Positions 13,431 through 13,501 of a stretch of DNA of 13,501 bases are shown piece by piece. The stretch is from contig CAUBDX010000046.1 of assembly GCA_958434805.1 (NCBI GenBank), positions 1 to 13,501 on the forward strand. The letters run 5' to 3'. The notes under the pieces were generated by a model, which saw nothing but the letters and a program-made list of their open reading frames with translations, searched no databases and had not been told where the DNA came from. A program made the position numbers and the translations under genes. Within the stretch, counting starts at the first letter, position 1; each line of letters starts with the position of its first letter. This stretch comes from an uncultured Phocaeicola sp. (lineage in GTDB: Bacteria > Bacteroidota > Bacteroidia > Bacteroidales > Bacteroidaceae).

Positions 13431-13501
13431 GGTAAATAAAATGAGTCCTTTGAAAAGTTTGTCAATAACTTGCGGGTCTGGGCTAATCCCAAACACGCAA
13501 A
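13416..13501 (-). CDS. possible C-terminal fragment of a gene beyond the right edge
   Basis: One minus-strand frame gives 27 open codons from the edge to a TAG at 13416-13418; the peptide contains GISPDPQVIDKLFKGLI and ends in ARAA. A T-tailed hairpin overlaps its end, which supports a minus-strand gene finishing here. But a second minus-strand frame is also open across this stretch, and a plus-strand frame from an ATG at 13441 runs off the edge. I do not recognise the peptide. With so little sequence this may not be coding at all. Confidence 0.25.
   Translation of the reverse strand, partial: CVFGISPDPQVIDKLFKGLILFTARAA

Overview
The window looks like a chromosomal housekeeping segment from the Bacteroidales, most likely Bacteroides or Phocaeicola. 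I infer this from the protein types (short RecF followed by a small DUF721 protein, a Mrp ATPase without the CxxC pair, the Bacteroidota form of the TrmB motif), from promoters of the Bacteroides type (TTTG near -33, TAnnTTTG near -7), from weak Shine-Dalgarno signals and from moderate G+C. I see no CRISPR array, transposase, prophage, toxin-antitoxin pair or defence system.

Layout. (1) 1-239, minus strand: tRNA-Tyr, tRNA-Gly(TCC) and a second tRNA-Tyr cut by the left edge, driven by a promoter whose upstream half lies in the end of ribH. (2) 294-1646, minus: ribH (lumazine synthase) behind a TPR membrane protein, separated by a strong intrinsic terminator. (3) 1792-3193, plus: recF overlapping a small DUF721/DciA-like gene, a replication and repair pair. 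(4) 3180-9142, minus: a tightly packed run, crp/fnr-family regulator, dcp (M3 peptidase), an unknown lipoprotein, dCMP deaminase, S41 C-terminal processing peptidase, then after a 91-base gap 5-formyltetrahydrofolate cyclo-ligase. Its last gene overlaps the DUF721 gene tail to tail by 14 bases. (5) 9335-9934, plus: MarC-family membrane protein. (6) 10022-11086, minus, and 11231-11989, plus: mnmA and trmB, two tRNA-modification genes, diverging from one 144-base control region. (7) 12086-13186, plus: mrp (Fe-S carrier ATPase), then a hairpin-rich 3' region with an intrinsic terminator. The last 70 bases may hold the end of a minus-strand gene.

The coding part is ordinary; the interest is in the control sequences. 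Two near-identical palindromes, TAACTT-N4-AAGTTA before the crp/fnr-family gene and TACCTT-N4-AAGGTA between mnmA and trmB, share the geometry of an FNR-type box and may be sites of the encoded regulator. Two unrelated genes, ribH and mrp, each carry six tandem copies of an AACTYAAA repeat ending three or four bases before the start codon, and dcp carries one copy at the same place.
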